From positions 129,209,988 through 129,273,987 of the forward strand of contig CM067082.1 in assembly GCA_034008185.1 (NCBI GenBank): a stretch of DNA of 64,000 bases, in the 5' to 3' direction. A model generated the notes under the pieces. That model did not search any database. It was not told the DNA's origin and saw nothing but the letters and a program-made list of their open reading frames with translations. Source of the DNA: Gorsachius magnificus (Eukaryota > Chordata > Aves > Pelecaniformes > Ardeidae). This document shows, piece after piece, positions 47,131 through 58,400 of this stretch (position 1 is the stretch's first letter; every line of letters begins with the position of its first letter). The position numbers and the translations under genes are program-made.

Positions 47131-48030
47131 TCCATGGTTATCTGCTAGCCAGATTAAACTGGCTCTGGCAAACTGAAAAACGTTGGATTATGGAATGATA
47201 AGCAAGGAATCACATGGGGGTTTTTTTAGAATTTATTGTGACAAGGACAATTGGAGACAATTCTTGAAATACGCAGAAGCCAGTCTGTGGAGATAGCGAG
47301 TGACATAAAAGACATCTGTTTGCTTAAATTAATTTGCTCTCTGACATTTCACTCCATTATTTTTTACTTAAAATGACTTTGATATACATCCACACAAACC
47401 ATTAGCATTCATGTAAAGTTATTCTGCTTCTAACCTAGGAAAGGGACTCTTTTTGTCTTAGGTCAGTAGCATGCTGATATTCCCTCTACCTAAAAATGGA
47501 TTTCTTAATGACTGGGTGCAAGCTTACCTTTTGGGTTACTTTTCGTGAAAAAATTGTATATCACAGTGACTGGGGATCGTGCCCAAAGATAGGCATTAGG
47601 TTCCCAATTCTGTGGAAGAGAAGATACACAGCAATGGAGACCAAAGTAGGAAGGCACTTGGATACGCTCAGTATCCTACAGTAGGTAGCTCCATTGCTCA
47701 TTTGGTTACCTAACAAAAAAAAATGAAATCCAACCCAACCTTGCCTAAAATATGTAACATCTTCCTATAAACCTCTCTGCCAAAGGTTTTTTTGTCATTG
47801 TGTATCACATGTACATTAAATTTGAAAATCAAAGATCTCCCTCAACTCTGCGTATGCACCCAACTGTCGCCGCCCTGGCCGCAGTTGGCATTAGCTTCAC
47901 TAGCTAATTCATCATTAGCTTGGCAGTTTTACGATGAATTTCACTCTTTCGTCTTTTTCAAGAGAGCGAACCCCTCACTCTCCTGCCTCACCTTTAAACC
48001 ACCCCCTCAACTTTTAACCCGGGTGACGGC
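47131..48030. other. Intergenic upstream of NDUFA4
   Basis: AT-rich sequence with no recognised gene; CpG density rises from about 48010. A plus-strand open frame at 47792-48052 has no domain signature. Confidence 0.6.
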
Positions 48031-48232
48031 AGAAGACAGACCTCCACAGTGAGGTTTGCCCCGCAGGGGAGGCGGCGAAGGCGGGTGCACGCCCGCGCCC
48101 CCACACCACGGTCCCGCCACCACAGCGGGGAGGGCAGAAACCTACGGGGCGGGCTGCGGCGGCTCCGGGCCGGGGCAGAGGCTCGTAAGGATCCGGCGGG
48201 GGAGGGCGCCGGGGAGCGGAGGGGAGGGGAGA

Positions 48233-48307
48233 GGCGGGGAGGCAGCGGCCCTCAGGATCCGGCCCTTGGCGGGGAGGCAGCGGCCCTCAGGATCCGGCCC
48301 TTGGCGG
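48233..48307 (+). repeat. 35-bp tandem duplication in the NDUFA4 promoter
   Basis: Two exact copies of a 35-bp unit (48233-48267 and 48268-48302) start GGCGGGGAGGCAGCGG and end GGATCCGGCCCTT. A partial GGCGG starts a third. Each copy carries one GC-box-like GGCGGGG. Confidence 0.9.
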
Positions 48308-48654
48308 CTCCTCCGCCGCCCGCCGCGCTGCCCGGCCCGCCCCGGCGCCGGGCCCGGGGTGCCCGGGCAGGTGCCTGTTCCCCCGAGCGGCGCTGCCGGG
48401 CGGACGGCGGGGGTCAACGGGAGGGCGCCCGGGGCCCGGGGTGCCGGCGCGGGGCGCGGCGGAGGGGCGGCGGGCCGGGGGCGCCGCGGCGGAGGGCGAA
48501 CAGGCAAACGCCGGAGTTGCTACATCCGGGCTGCGGCGGCGGGCACCTGCCGCGCCGGGGGCTTCGGGTGACATTGGGCCTCGGCGGCTGAGGGGGGAGG
48601 ACGGGATCCGGAGCCTGGTAGAGAGCAAGACCTTCGCCTGCGCCCGCTGCCGCC

Positions 48655-48696
48655 ATGTTTCGCGTGATGGTCAGCCACGCCAGGAAGCACCCCAGC
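48655..48696 (+). CDS. NDUFA4: NDUFA4 exon 1 (start)
   Basis: Encodes residues 1-14, MFRVMVSHARKHPS. The context GCCGCCATGT is a strong start with A/G at -3, and the donor is CAGC|GTGAGT, phase 0. NDUFA4 is a small inner-mitochondrial-membrane protein. It was first assigned to complex I and is now accepted as a subunit of cytochrome c oxidase (complex IV). The basic N-terminus (Arg3, His8, Arg10, Lys11, His12) precedes the single membrane helix, and the KHPS motif is the family landmark. Residues 2-8 differ from the mammalian protein more than the rest does. Confidence 0.96.
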
Positions 48697-49362
48697 GTGA
48701 GTACCCGCCGGCACCGCTCTGGCGGCGCCTCGGCCCCGGCGGGCTGCCGCCCCCTCCCTGCGCCCTCCCCGGCCGGCGGAGGTGCCCGCGGCCCCGCCGG
48801 TCGCCCCCCTCCTCGCTCTTCCCTCCCCTTCCCTTCTGGATGCCTGGCCCCTCGGGTGGGCTGGGGCTGACGGCGTGTGGGTAGCCAGGGCTGTTGGGCG
48901 AGACGAGGTCCGGGCCCCTTTTCCCTTTGTGGGCCGTTCTTGTGCCGCAGCAGCAAGGCTCAAAGTAGCTCCTGCATTTTCCTGCTCGTCCCTTTCCCTG
49001 CACCCCCCGCTCCCATTTTCCTGCTTCGGGGGTAGAGTTTGTAGGGGCTGGTTTGGGCAGTGGAAGGATTGATGTTTGTTTCTCAGAAACGTGCTGTTAG
49101 GGGAGGTTTGGTTGTTCTGCAGGTAGCAGTAACTCTTTTTTTTCATGACTGCCTCTTCATAGCTGCTAGTTCCTCTCTGACCCCAGGGATGTCCTGCACA
49201 CAGGGAACTTATGTCAGGATTTTAGAGGGCCATGCGGGTTATGGCTCAAAATGCGTGTGAGCTTGTTCTTTGGTTTGTCATTGCTGTAGTCAGAAGTGCT
49301 ATGTAGTAATACTGTTTTGTTATATCGTGGTATGACATTTAATTTTGTTGTTGTTGTTCTAG
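48697..49362 (+). other. NDUFA4: NDUFA4 intron 1
   Basis: A 666-nt GT-AG intron. The 5' third is GC-rich (end of the CpG island), and the 3' end has a (GTT)n tract before CTAG. No other feature. Confidence 0.9.
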
Positions 49363-49451
49363 TTGATCCCTCTGTTTTTGATCATTGGATCTGGAGGCGT
49401 TGGCGCAGCCCTGTATCTCATGCGCTTGGCAGTGTTCAACCCTGATGTCTG
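49363..49451 (+). CDS. NDUFA4: NDUFA4 exon 2: membrane helix
   Basis: Encodes residues 15-43 and two bases of Cys44. The acceptor is TTGTTGTTCTAG|TTG and the donor is [31 protein letters not shown] is the single transmembrane helix with its glycine-rich centre, followed by RLAVFNPDV, which is nearly invariant in the family. The helix anchors the protein in the inner membrane next to COX subunits. Confidence 0.97.
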
Positions 49452-49777
49452 GTATGTATAAAATAACTTACAGCGCCCAGTCCTCTTGCTGCATGTGTTA
49501 AAGTAAACTTCCCTGCCTTGGGCCTTATGTTTCTGGAAGCCTTAATGTCTTGCTCCAGTATCATTGGCACTAAGTGTGTGGAGATTTCCTTGATTTGGAG
49601 AATTGTTTACCATATGACCGTACCACTGCAAAAGGATGGCGTCTTTTTCTGTGGAAGCTTATTTGGATGAGTGACTTCCCATGGCTTAATAACCACAGTA
49701 TGCATACAAATTTTAATTATTTTAAAGGCAGTGTGATTCTCTTAATATATTCTCATGTCTTGCATTTCTCTCAATAG
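49452..49777 (+). other. NDUFA4: NDUFA4 intron 2
   Basis: A 326-nt intron with a GTATGT donor and CTCTCAATAG acceptor. Nothing else recognised. Confidence 0.9.
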
Positions 49778-49838
49778 CTGGGACAAGAAAAATAATCCAG
49801 AACCTTGGAACAAACTGTCTCCCAGTGATCAGTACAAG
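49778..49838 (+). CDS. NDUFA4: NDUFA4 exon 3
   Basis: Completes Cys44 and encodes residues 45-64 ([20 protein letters not shown]). The acceptor is TCAATAG|CTGG and the donor is TACAAG|GTAAAA, phase 0. The conserved CWD and NPEPWNKL motifs identify the family. Compared with the 81-residue human protein there is one extra lysine after Trp-Asp, giving 82 residues in total. Confidence 0.96.
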
Positions 49839-51815
49839 GTAAAATGAAAAATACCGATTTTTAGGAAACATAATATCAAAGGTGTAGCCTATTGCTTTAT
49901 GATGTTTGAATATATTTGAAAATAGCTGAATGAGAGATGTATTTCCTCTGCTGTGCAACATTTGTGTCTAGAACTCAGAGCAGAGAGACCTGAGTTTGAG
50001 ATTTAAAACTTCCTAGAGTTGGTTGATAATGGGTTGAAAGGAGTCTATGCGGAAGCAGTCATATATATTGCACTGTAAGAAAAAGAGGAATTACGTGTGA
50101 GAGGAAGAAGATACTAGCTCACAATACTCAGAAGTAAACTATAGGGAGAAGGACGAAACCTCGTAACTTCTGAACTAAAGCTTTCTAAGCTCTAAACTGT
50201 TGGCCTTTACTCATGAGAAGCAAAGCAGAGAAAGGTATTAAACATAATTCAGCTCTACAGCTGATTGTTGAAAACAAAACAGTTGTAAATAACTGGATGC
50301 AATAGAAATTTCTTTAAAGTAATGCTCAAGTTACCACATTGAACTAATGAGAAAGCATGCAAAGATATGTAAAACACTTGGTAGTTTACAGAAATAATGG
50401 TTTTATCATATTTCATTTAAGTGGTATTTTAGTAGATTCCTGTTAAGAATATTTTAAGATTATCCTCATGCTACTAAAAAAAGCAAACCTACTATGTTTT
50501 CAAAGCTAGTATCTGTTCAGTACCATATCTCTACAATTCCAACCATTGAAATAAGCAAACAAAGCCCCCACACTCCAAAATAAAATGTGTTGCGGTTCCC
50601 TTAAAGGTCCAGGAAGAACATAATACTTTATTTTCATTGCTGCTCTGGAATGTTGCTGTTTCTGAAATATCTAAAAGAGGAAAATTCAACATAGTGCGCA
50701 ACACAAATTCTTTTAAAGAGTGCATGCCTTGTGTAGCATTCCCCTTCTGTCTTAGCGTGCAAACACAACCTCAAGGTTTACCATATTTGGGAGTGTGTAT
50801 CGTTGGGGATTTTTTTTTCCAAATCTGCACTGTGGGAAACGGAAAGGCAGATACCCTAAATTGAGGATGACTGTTTAGTAAAAAGCTCTGATACAACAAC
50901 TTTTAGCTTTTGATGAAACCATTTTTCTTTTGTAAACTTATTTTTGTCATATCAGCTTCTCCAATCTTCCCAAAGAATTGAAGACCCTATCATTGCTGTA
51001 GGAGTTCCGCAGAAAGCTGTAATTTGAATGTGCTGTAGGCTGTTTTGTTTTCTCTGAGGGAGTTAAAAAATAATTAAATTTGGGCATAACTAAAAATGAT
51101 CAAGCTAATAGATAAATACTACTTTTTTTTTTTTTATAAAGAAAAACTGTAGCATCAGATGTGTGATGTCAAGTCAGGCTTGGATGCCAAAATATGCATT
51201 TAATCTGTAAATTCATTGTCCTTAGTGACTTTTGGGCTATTTTGAATTGTTTGTAATGGGATCCGACTTTATTAATATAAATTGAGAGTGTGAAAGGATC
51301 TGTTCTTACTATCATTTCTCCTTGTTGTACCTTGCAGTTCTAGATGCAGCTACTTAAAACCAGTGCTTTTGCAGCACTGCTCTAAATGTTCCCTTGTGAC
51401 ACTATCTGTTCACATATACCATGCCTTGTGCCACTTGGCAAGCTAGGTGTTGCCTTTGGTATACAGGAGCACACAGATTTGGGGCATAAAGGGTACACTC
51501 AGCAGTACTGTAAGAACTTCCTGTGAATGGACTCTTAATTCTGGGGATTAAAGAAGAGATACTGTGGGTTTTCTCTAGTTGTAGATGTGAGCACTGCCTC
51601 ATTTTAAGTGCAGAGCTTCTAATACTGTATGCAGAATGAATATTAAAAGGTTGCTGCTCTTCAAAGTAGTATTTATTTATTATTGTCTAGTGTACACACT
51701 CATCTATTATTTCAGTTTCCTGAAGTGAGTTCAAGTGATGCGTGTTTTTTAGTAAATACCATGAAAAATTGGTAGTTGAGCTTCTTACTCATATTTTTTT
51801 TTCCCTCTTTCCTAG
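49839..51815 (+). other. NDUFA4: NDUFA4 intron 3
   Basis: A 1977-nt intron with a long T-rich tract before CCTAG. No transposon or RNA gene seen. Short open frames on both strands are chance. Confidence 0.88.
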
Positions 51816-51872
51816 TTCTACTCTGTTAATGTAGACTACAGTAGACTGAAAAAGGATCGTCCTGACTTCTGA
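51816..51872 (+). CDS. NDUFA4: NDUFA4 exon 4 (end)
   Basis: Encodes residues 65-82, FYSVNVDYSRLKKDRPDF, then TGA at 51870-51872. The acceptor is TTTCCTAG|TTC. This C-terminus is close to the mammalian one. The assembled coding sequence (42+89+61+57 nt) is in frame throughout and has no lesion, so the gene looks functional. Confidence 0.97.
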   Translation, partial: FYSVNVDYSRLKKDRPDF

Positions 51873-52040
51873 ACAACATGCTCATCTCCATAAGCTGCAC
51901 AGAAAGGTCTTCCAGAAGCCGTCCGCACAATTGTCATGCTTAATCATCCAGGAAATCAAACTTGCCTCGCACTGCACTTGGTCATGTGTTTGAAAGTGTT
52001 CTGGTGAGGCTTAATAAATGTCTGAAACTTGAAGTGTCTA
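51873..52040 (+). other. NDUFA4: NDUFA4 3' UTR and polyadenylation signal
   Basis: A short 3' UTR. AATAAA at 52013-52018 is followed by a T/GT-rich stretch (GAAGTGTCTACTC), so cleavage is expected near 52035. Confidence 0.8.
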
Positions 52041-52250
52041 CTCTTTACTCTAATTCTGCAAAATGAGAGTATCCTCCTGTTAACAGTTTGTTGTATCATT
52101 GGTCAAATAGTAAGCAAAAGTTGATTCGTGTTTCCTCAACAAGAAAGCAAAGTTGTCCCGATGGGCTTTATACTCAGTATGTTGACTTTAGAGACCTAAT
52201 GGCATGTTCATGCAGTATGCTGAACTGTAAGAACTTGAAAGCATGTATTT

Positions 52251-52279
52251 GTGTGTGTGTGTGTATATATATATATATT
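52251..52279 (+). repeat. (GT)n(AT)n microsatellite
   Basis: Seven GT units pass into AT units and then a T-tract, just downstream of NDUFA4. Confidence 0.9.
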
Positions 52280-52682
52280 ATTTTTTTTTTTAATTGCACC
52301 TGAATTTTTCTACTTGCCGCTTTAAGGAGTTTTGGTAGCAGAGGAGTCAATGCTAACAAGTCATTGTCTGGCAGGGAGGCAACAGTTGTTGCCATATGTT
52401 GCTGGAGAGAAGGAGGGGGGAAAAAAAAAGCCAAGCTCTCTGCAAAAGGTTTCATTTCTTTCTTTTTTTTTTTCTTAAAGTCGTAAGAAGTTTATTAATA
52501 AAAAAGAAGACAAATATTTTAAAAATAAAATTCAGGAACATACTTAAGGTTTCCTGTGGATCACGCTTTTAAGGAAGGGAAGCATGCAGTGAGCAAAATG
52601 ATACAGGATTTGAGAAATAACTAGATTTTAATGTAAGATCGAAAATATCTTTCAGCAAGGGCAAATTCTCATACTTCAGTGC

Positions 52683-52918
52683 TTTACAGAATGGCTGGGT
52701 TTGGAAGGGACCTCTGGATATCATCTAGTCCAACCCCCCTGCTAAAGCAGGTTCACCTAGAGCAGGTTGCGCAGGATTGTGTCCAGAGGAGCTTTGACTA
52801 TCTCCAGAGGAAACTACAACCTCTCTGGGCAGCCTGTTCCAGTGTTCCATCACCCTCAGAGAAATTTTTGCTCGTATCCAGATGGAACTTCCTGCGTTTC
52901 AGTTTGTGCCTGTTGACA
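52683..52918 (-). mobile_element. Short CR1 LINE 3' fragment
   Basis: The reverse complement of a CR1 3' end: GGTTTGGAAGGGACCTCTGG, CATCTAGTCCAACCCCCC, CAGCCTGTTCCAGTG, ATCACCCTCAGAGAAA, and GCGTTTCAGTTTGTGCC at the truncated 5' side. It belongs to a subfamily different from the 2508 copy: the first line reads TTTACAGAATGGCTGGG in place of the ATTCTATG octamers. Confidence 0.9.
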
Positions 52919-54892
52919 CTTACTTGGCTGAGTCTTGCTATGGGAAGACAAAAAATATCTTTTGCCGGTTGGTAACTTATGGTAGGTTCTTCTTTGTGAT
53001 TTTCTGTGAACATCTGGTTTTACCCTGGATAGGGGACATAATTCTGGACTATCTGACAGAGTACAGCTGTTCCTATTGTGATATACTTCAGTCCACTTAA
53101 AGCGACCTCTGGGAACGTAGCTAACCATAGCTGCTGTTATAAATAGTGATCGATTCAAAGAAACTGAGCAGCAAGAACTTTTACTGGAGAAGAAAAACTC
53201 TTCTGTGGTAATTGACTGCCAAATAACAAATATTTGCAAAGACTTCATGTTTTATATGGAAAAACCTTACAGGTCAATTGGATGTTGGATGTGGTTTATT
53301 TGGTAGCAGTTCAGGTTCTCTTCATTATATACCAAAATGGTGGATTTACTTGCAGTTTTCACTTGCTTATTTGAGAAGCTCTCATAGATTCTGAAGAAGA
53401 AATTAAGTGTTACAACAGAGATGGTGTTTACAGAAGTGGGCAAAGTCTGTAAGCGTCCTTGGGGACTGTGGTTGCTGTCTGAATACAAATATTTTTAGGA
53501 AGTAGAACATTCTGTTGCAACACTTTTCATTCTTCAGTTTGAAAAGTATGTCACGTGTAAAAATGGGAAGTGCTCCTATAACTTACTAGTTTGTAGTCCT
53601 TTTGGATTTTGCTTTGATATTACCAGGGTCTCCAAATGCAGATCGTTTCTCAGGCCATCAAGGAGGACCAATACCCAGGAAGTAAACCTGATCCTTAGTA
53701 AGGTGAGACAAGGTCAGAGCTGAAGAGGGTATGGACTCATGTTTTTCTTAATGAAGGCACTTAAAATAAATAGTCTGCCCTTGACATATTTCAAAATATA
53801 TTTAACAAGTATTTAAGATGTTTAAAGCTTCAAATACGCATTGACTAGAAAACAAAAAGGCAATTCATTCAATGCTACCTCCTCATAGCAGCATTCTTGC
53901 TGCTGAAAATACACAGAAGTTTAAGTCTCAAGTTTATTCTAAAGGCCGTTACCCTGAGGGGACACTTACGCCTATTTGTTTTGGGGCTATGCTTCTGTCC
54001 TATTTTAAATGGTAACAGACAATAGTCACCATTGCCTGCTAAACTTAAAACTAAGAATTTTGTTTCTTCCTCAATCTTTAATGCTTGAAATACTCAGTAA
54101 TTGAAAAATGTTACATAATTTCCAAAAAGAAACTGAGTCACATGAAGAATGCTGCATATTTTCTGTGGCTCAGAAATTCTCCTCAACCAATAACACATTA
54201 TTTTCATGCTATTTTCTGGCTCCACAGGACTAATTTGTTATTGCAGATGTTTTTCTTACTGTTGAACCCTCACACCTTGTAGAGACTTCAAGCCACACTA
54301 CCTACTCTAAGTGTCTTAAAATATTCTGTGGGCAGAAATTAAGCACCTGCTTAAATCTTCAGCTTTGGGACATAGAAGCATTGAAATTTGCCAACTTTAT
54401 TGGCACTATGACCATGTATGTTCTTCAAATGCCTAAAAGTAACGTTTCACAATTTTTGGTATTATATAATTAGCTTATGGGTTGATAGATCTATCCTAGT
54501 AATTCAGTTCTGCGGTCTGTTACTATTTCCTCAGTAACTTGGGGGTTTTTATGGGTTTTTTTTGTAAACATAGGAGTGCACTTTGTTAGTCCCTGTTTCC
54601 TTTTTTTGTTATTTTATATATTGTTTTTACTCTTAAAATTCCAGTCCTGCAAGGCCTTAAATTCCTGCTCACCTTTTTCTACTGCGAGTTTTCCTTAAGG
54701 AACCAGTTATTCCATGTAAAACCAAAGCATGTGTTTGGCCCTAGTTTGTAACTGCTTGGGAGCGGTCTATCAGTATCCAGTACCTTTCTTTGCATTTTTG
54801 TAATGTACTGTTTCTGAAAAAGAACTGTTTTCACAGCTTGGCAATATTCTATCCATATTAAAATATTCAACCATTTTCTTTAAAGCTTCTAC

Positions 54893-54960
54893 CTTTAAAG
54901 CTGCTTCTTTAAAGACATCTTCTACCTCTTTCTTCTTCATGAAGTCAAAGATGGTATTCC
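54893..54960 (-). pseudogene. Exon-like segment B, ankyrin-like (gene or remnant)
   Basis: A 68-nt candidate exon with acceptor TGCTGTCTTCAG|GG and donor TTAAAG|GTAGAA. It supplies two bases of a glycine codon, then NTIFDFMKKKEVEDVFKEAA. It starts in the phase that segment A (59965-60041) leaves. Joined, the split codon gives the glycine of the ankyrin G-x-T-x-x-x pattern. Typed as pseudogene because an active gene is not shown. Confidence 0.3.
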
Positions 54961-55139
54961 CTGAAGACAGCATGAAAAAAACGATCGTAGTTTGGATTTT
55001 TAGGATTCTAGCTTCTAATGTTCATCTATGGCTGTTAACTTTTATGAAACAATTAAATCTCATCATAAACAGAAAAAACCGAGGTCCTTCATTAACACCA
55101 TGGCATGTAATTTTGCTTAAGCAGATGTCATGTGTTATC

Positions 55140-55450
55140 TGAAAGGGACTGCTGCCTTATGTTTCGACTAAGATGGATACAGCTGCTGCGTTCCAGTTTG
55201 TGGCAGATTTTTTCTGAATGATCAGCGTAGGCCTGGCCTGCATGTCTCGTTAATGAGCCACGTGCAGGAGATTTGACTGTTATTCTTACAATACAGCACT
55301 GTGCCTGCCACGGTCGGGTTTCTGTTAACGCGGTGACTCTGCGCCTCCTTATCAGTGATCCTGATACGCAGCAGGGTGATCAAATCTGGAATTAATTCTG
55401 CCCCCTTAGGATAGAAACAACTGCTGGTTTCCATAGTTTTGGCAGCTCCA
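55140..55450. other. Motif-dense low-AT block, candidate conserved element
   Basis: Amid AT-rich DNA this block is richer in CpG and in binding-site-like words: CTTATCAGTGATCCTGATAC (two GATA-type cores), TCGTTAATGAG (homeodomain-type TAAT), CCACGTGCAG (E-box) and GATCAAATC (TCF-type). No repeat family or exon is recognised. An enhancer is a guess. Confidence 0.25.
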
Positions 55451-58400
55451 TGCAGCAGGTTGTCATGTAATTCCTTTGGTTGTATTTTTAGTATAGCCCG
55501 TAAGTAGGATTTATGTTATTTGCCTGCAGTAAGGAAAGATCCTCATGAGTATAAAATATCTAACTGCCTCCAAGAAATTAAAAGGTTGTGCCTGATATTA
55601 AAAGAGTAATTTAAATTTTGCATAGGATTTCTAGCCAAATGTCATCCAAGGAAATACATTTCATATCTGTTTCCAAGCTCTGCTTTACCTTTAAAGATAG
55701 TTTGGTGTGTGACTACTGAATGACCTTTAAAACTAAGCAAATGTATGTTTAATGCTGATTGGACTGTAATACTTTGTCAGAAAGAAAGGTTGAAAAGGAA
55801 TTTTACAGGAATTTTAAAAAGGCATTTAGAACAGAATATGAGTTATTGAAAAAAAATAGATATGTGCAAGTGCACACGAGGTCTACTCATTGGCCAGCCT
55901 TACTATGACAGCTATAGTATGAGCTAGAAAACCCTTTCTCCAGGACAAAGTAAAGCACAGCAGGTCTATGAGAACTCAAAAAACCAGGTGTTTTCCTGGA
56001 TCACTGCCACAGTAGTTTTTTTATATTTCTTCATAGAAAAGCTATCTCTTCAGGCCTCTCTTTTGAAATCCAGAAGTTGGTTGACTTCATGCTTTCATGA
56101 TTTCATGATCCATCCACTTTTCCTTAGAAGTGGTCTTGGCATCAGTATTTAGTCATGAGAAGTTCCTATGAAGCTCAAATCATTTCATCTCCTCCTCTGA
56201 TCTTTAAGCTGCTTAAGACTGTCTCTGGACACCACCATAATGGCATGTTTCCCAAATGTGTGTTAATTCTGGTGCCATCTGGCTTGGATGAACTTTGGGG
56301 GTTTTTTTAATAATTTCAAAACATTATTATCTATGGTCGGTAAGGCTTAACACTTTCTTAGTATGAAAGACATGAGCCAGTACAATGCAAGAAAATACAA
56401 ACCCTTTCCATTCTTGAGAAGCAAATCTATTTGCAAATCTAGCATGCAGAATAACATTTATCTAAACCAGAAAAGTATTCTAGGATTTTTTCTTTTTCTC
56501 CTTTTTCAAAGTTTCATATAAATAAAACTAAAAAGTAATTTTTAGACTTTCTAAGCTAACATTATTCTCACAGTTACCAGCTGAAGAGCCTATGAGATCT
56601 CCACACTTTGACTCGCTCAATATTTTTTTTCTATTTTCTATTCGGTCAGAATCAGTATTACTTTAGGTAATGTGAGATGAGAACTTAAGTATGCAAGTCA
56701 AGGCAAGAACAGTGCGTTCAAACTTTTGATAGTTTGCTATCAGCATTTACCTGATATTCATTTGTTACTAGCACTGATACAAGACTGGCATGTGGAACTC
56801 CTGCAAGAGGCAGCAAGTTCTGAAGATGATCATAAAATAGTTTATTAACACATAGCAATGCATACATTACAAAGGAGAATAGAAATTCTACTGGTAATAT
56901 TCATGACTGTTGGCAATGCTTTATAACATAGACACCTCAAATAGTATTTCTAGGGTCATTAATTTGAATTACTTTGGACAAAATAATGCACTATGCCATT
57001 TACAGTTCATCACTATAATGTAAAGACAACTTTAGTAGAACTGCGCGAGGCATAACCCAATAGACAAATTTATAGACTTGTTTTTTTCACATTGGAAGCA
57101 AACTAACTATGAACATGAAATGTCTTCTAATTTTAGTTTCCTTACTGCAGGCAAATGAAACAAACTGCTGAGAAGGTAATGAAAACAGATTACTTAATGG
57201 TGAAAAATCTGAGTGCCATTCTTTCTCTACCAGTGGTGGCACTGCTGGAATTTAATGGGGTGGCACCAGTGTGTCTGAATGAAGATTTTGGTCCTAGCTG
57301 TTTAAAAATAGGGTTGAATCTAATAAGATTTGCTCAGTGCTGATAACATTTTTTCTTTTTCTCTTTTTTTTTTGCTAGACTGAGAATAAGATAAATAGCA
57401 GAACTCATTATCAACAGGAAGAAAATGCTATTCCATCCCAATTTCAAACTTCCTACTCTATACCACTTACATCTCATGATAGTCTATGGGATTTTGATAG
57501 AGTGTTAAGGGGATAATTTGCTTCAGATGTCATTCTTATCTTCATGATGTGTCAAACAGATTTAACTTCCTAGCATTTTGGAAGCTTAGGGGAAGAAAAT
57601 TCATTCCTGCTATAAAGACAATGTCCTTAAAATGACCAAGGATCACTGAAGCAGTTTTCTGCACGTGCAAATCCTCTCTCTCCCTCCCGTTTGTAAAAGC
57701 CCTGGAAAATTCAGGAATTATTCCAGAAAAAAAAGAGTAAAATACATGTGATGTAATAGGCAGATGGAGCTGCATCAGTTTTTGCATCAGTTTTTACATC
57801 AGTTATAGCAAGTTCTTGGTTTTAGTGCCGGAGCTTTCTCTGTTTATGTCCATCAGTTTCTACATGCATTTGACACATGCAGAAGTTGTTCATTACACAT
57901 ATTAGGACTGCTGGGCCTGTTAGGATGCAGTGAGAATTAAGCTGAGAGTGAAAACAGAAGCATGATATTCCAATGGGTTTAAAGTATTACTCAAAATAAA
58001 AAAGCAGTAGCAGAATAACTGCAGAAGAAGGTCTGGTGCACCCTGCTCTGAATTCAGACTACTAATGACAAGTTTGTATTAGTGCAATTGTGTGAAATAA
58101 AAATAAAAACAAGTTTATGGTTAATTTTGAAAATAGCATTCTTTCTTTCTACTTAGCGTCATAATGGCATTCTTTAACTTATTTCTAAAACATTCAGATA
58201 ATGTGAAATGTATATATGAATCATGTCTGAACCATATGTATTTTAATGATATGCCTTCTCTTAATGATTTCAGTGTCAGTAACTGTTTATATTAGTTTAA
58301 GATTGTAGTTTTGTATCTCACCCTATGTTATTGTACCCAAAGAAAAGTTGTGTTACACTATTAAACAGGAAAAGGGTTTCAGAAGATCTTCCATCTTAAA

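Larger units (their letters stand above)
48030..48900 (+). promoter_or_regulatory. NDUFA4: CpG-island promoter of NDUFA4
   Basis: Very dense CpG and GC boxes (many GGGGCGG and GGGGAGG runs) end just inside intron 1. No TATA box is visible. The transcript start is probably within about 100 bp upstream of the ATG at 48655, but cannot be fixed by reading. The long open frames on both strands here result from high GC. Confidence 0.85.

Noticed and set aside
48049..49146. Several frames of 110-208 codons on both strands at the NDUFA4 promoter
   Set aside because: Same GC effect; the spliced NDUFA4 frame explains the only conserved protein here.
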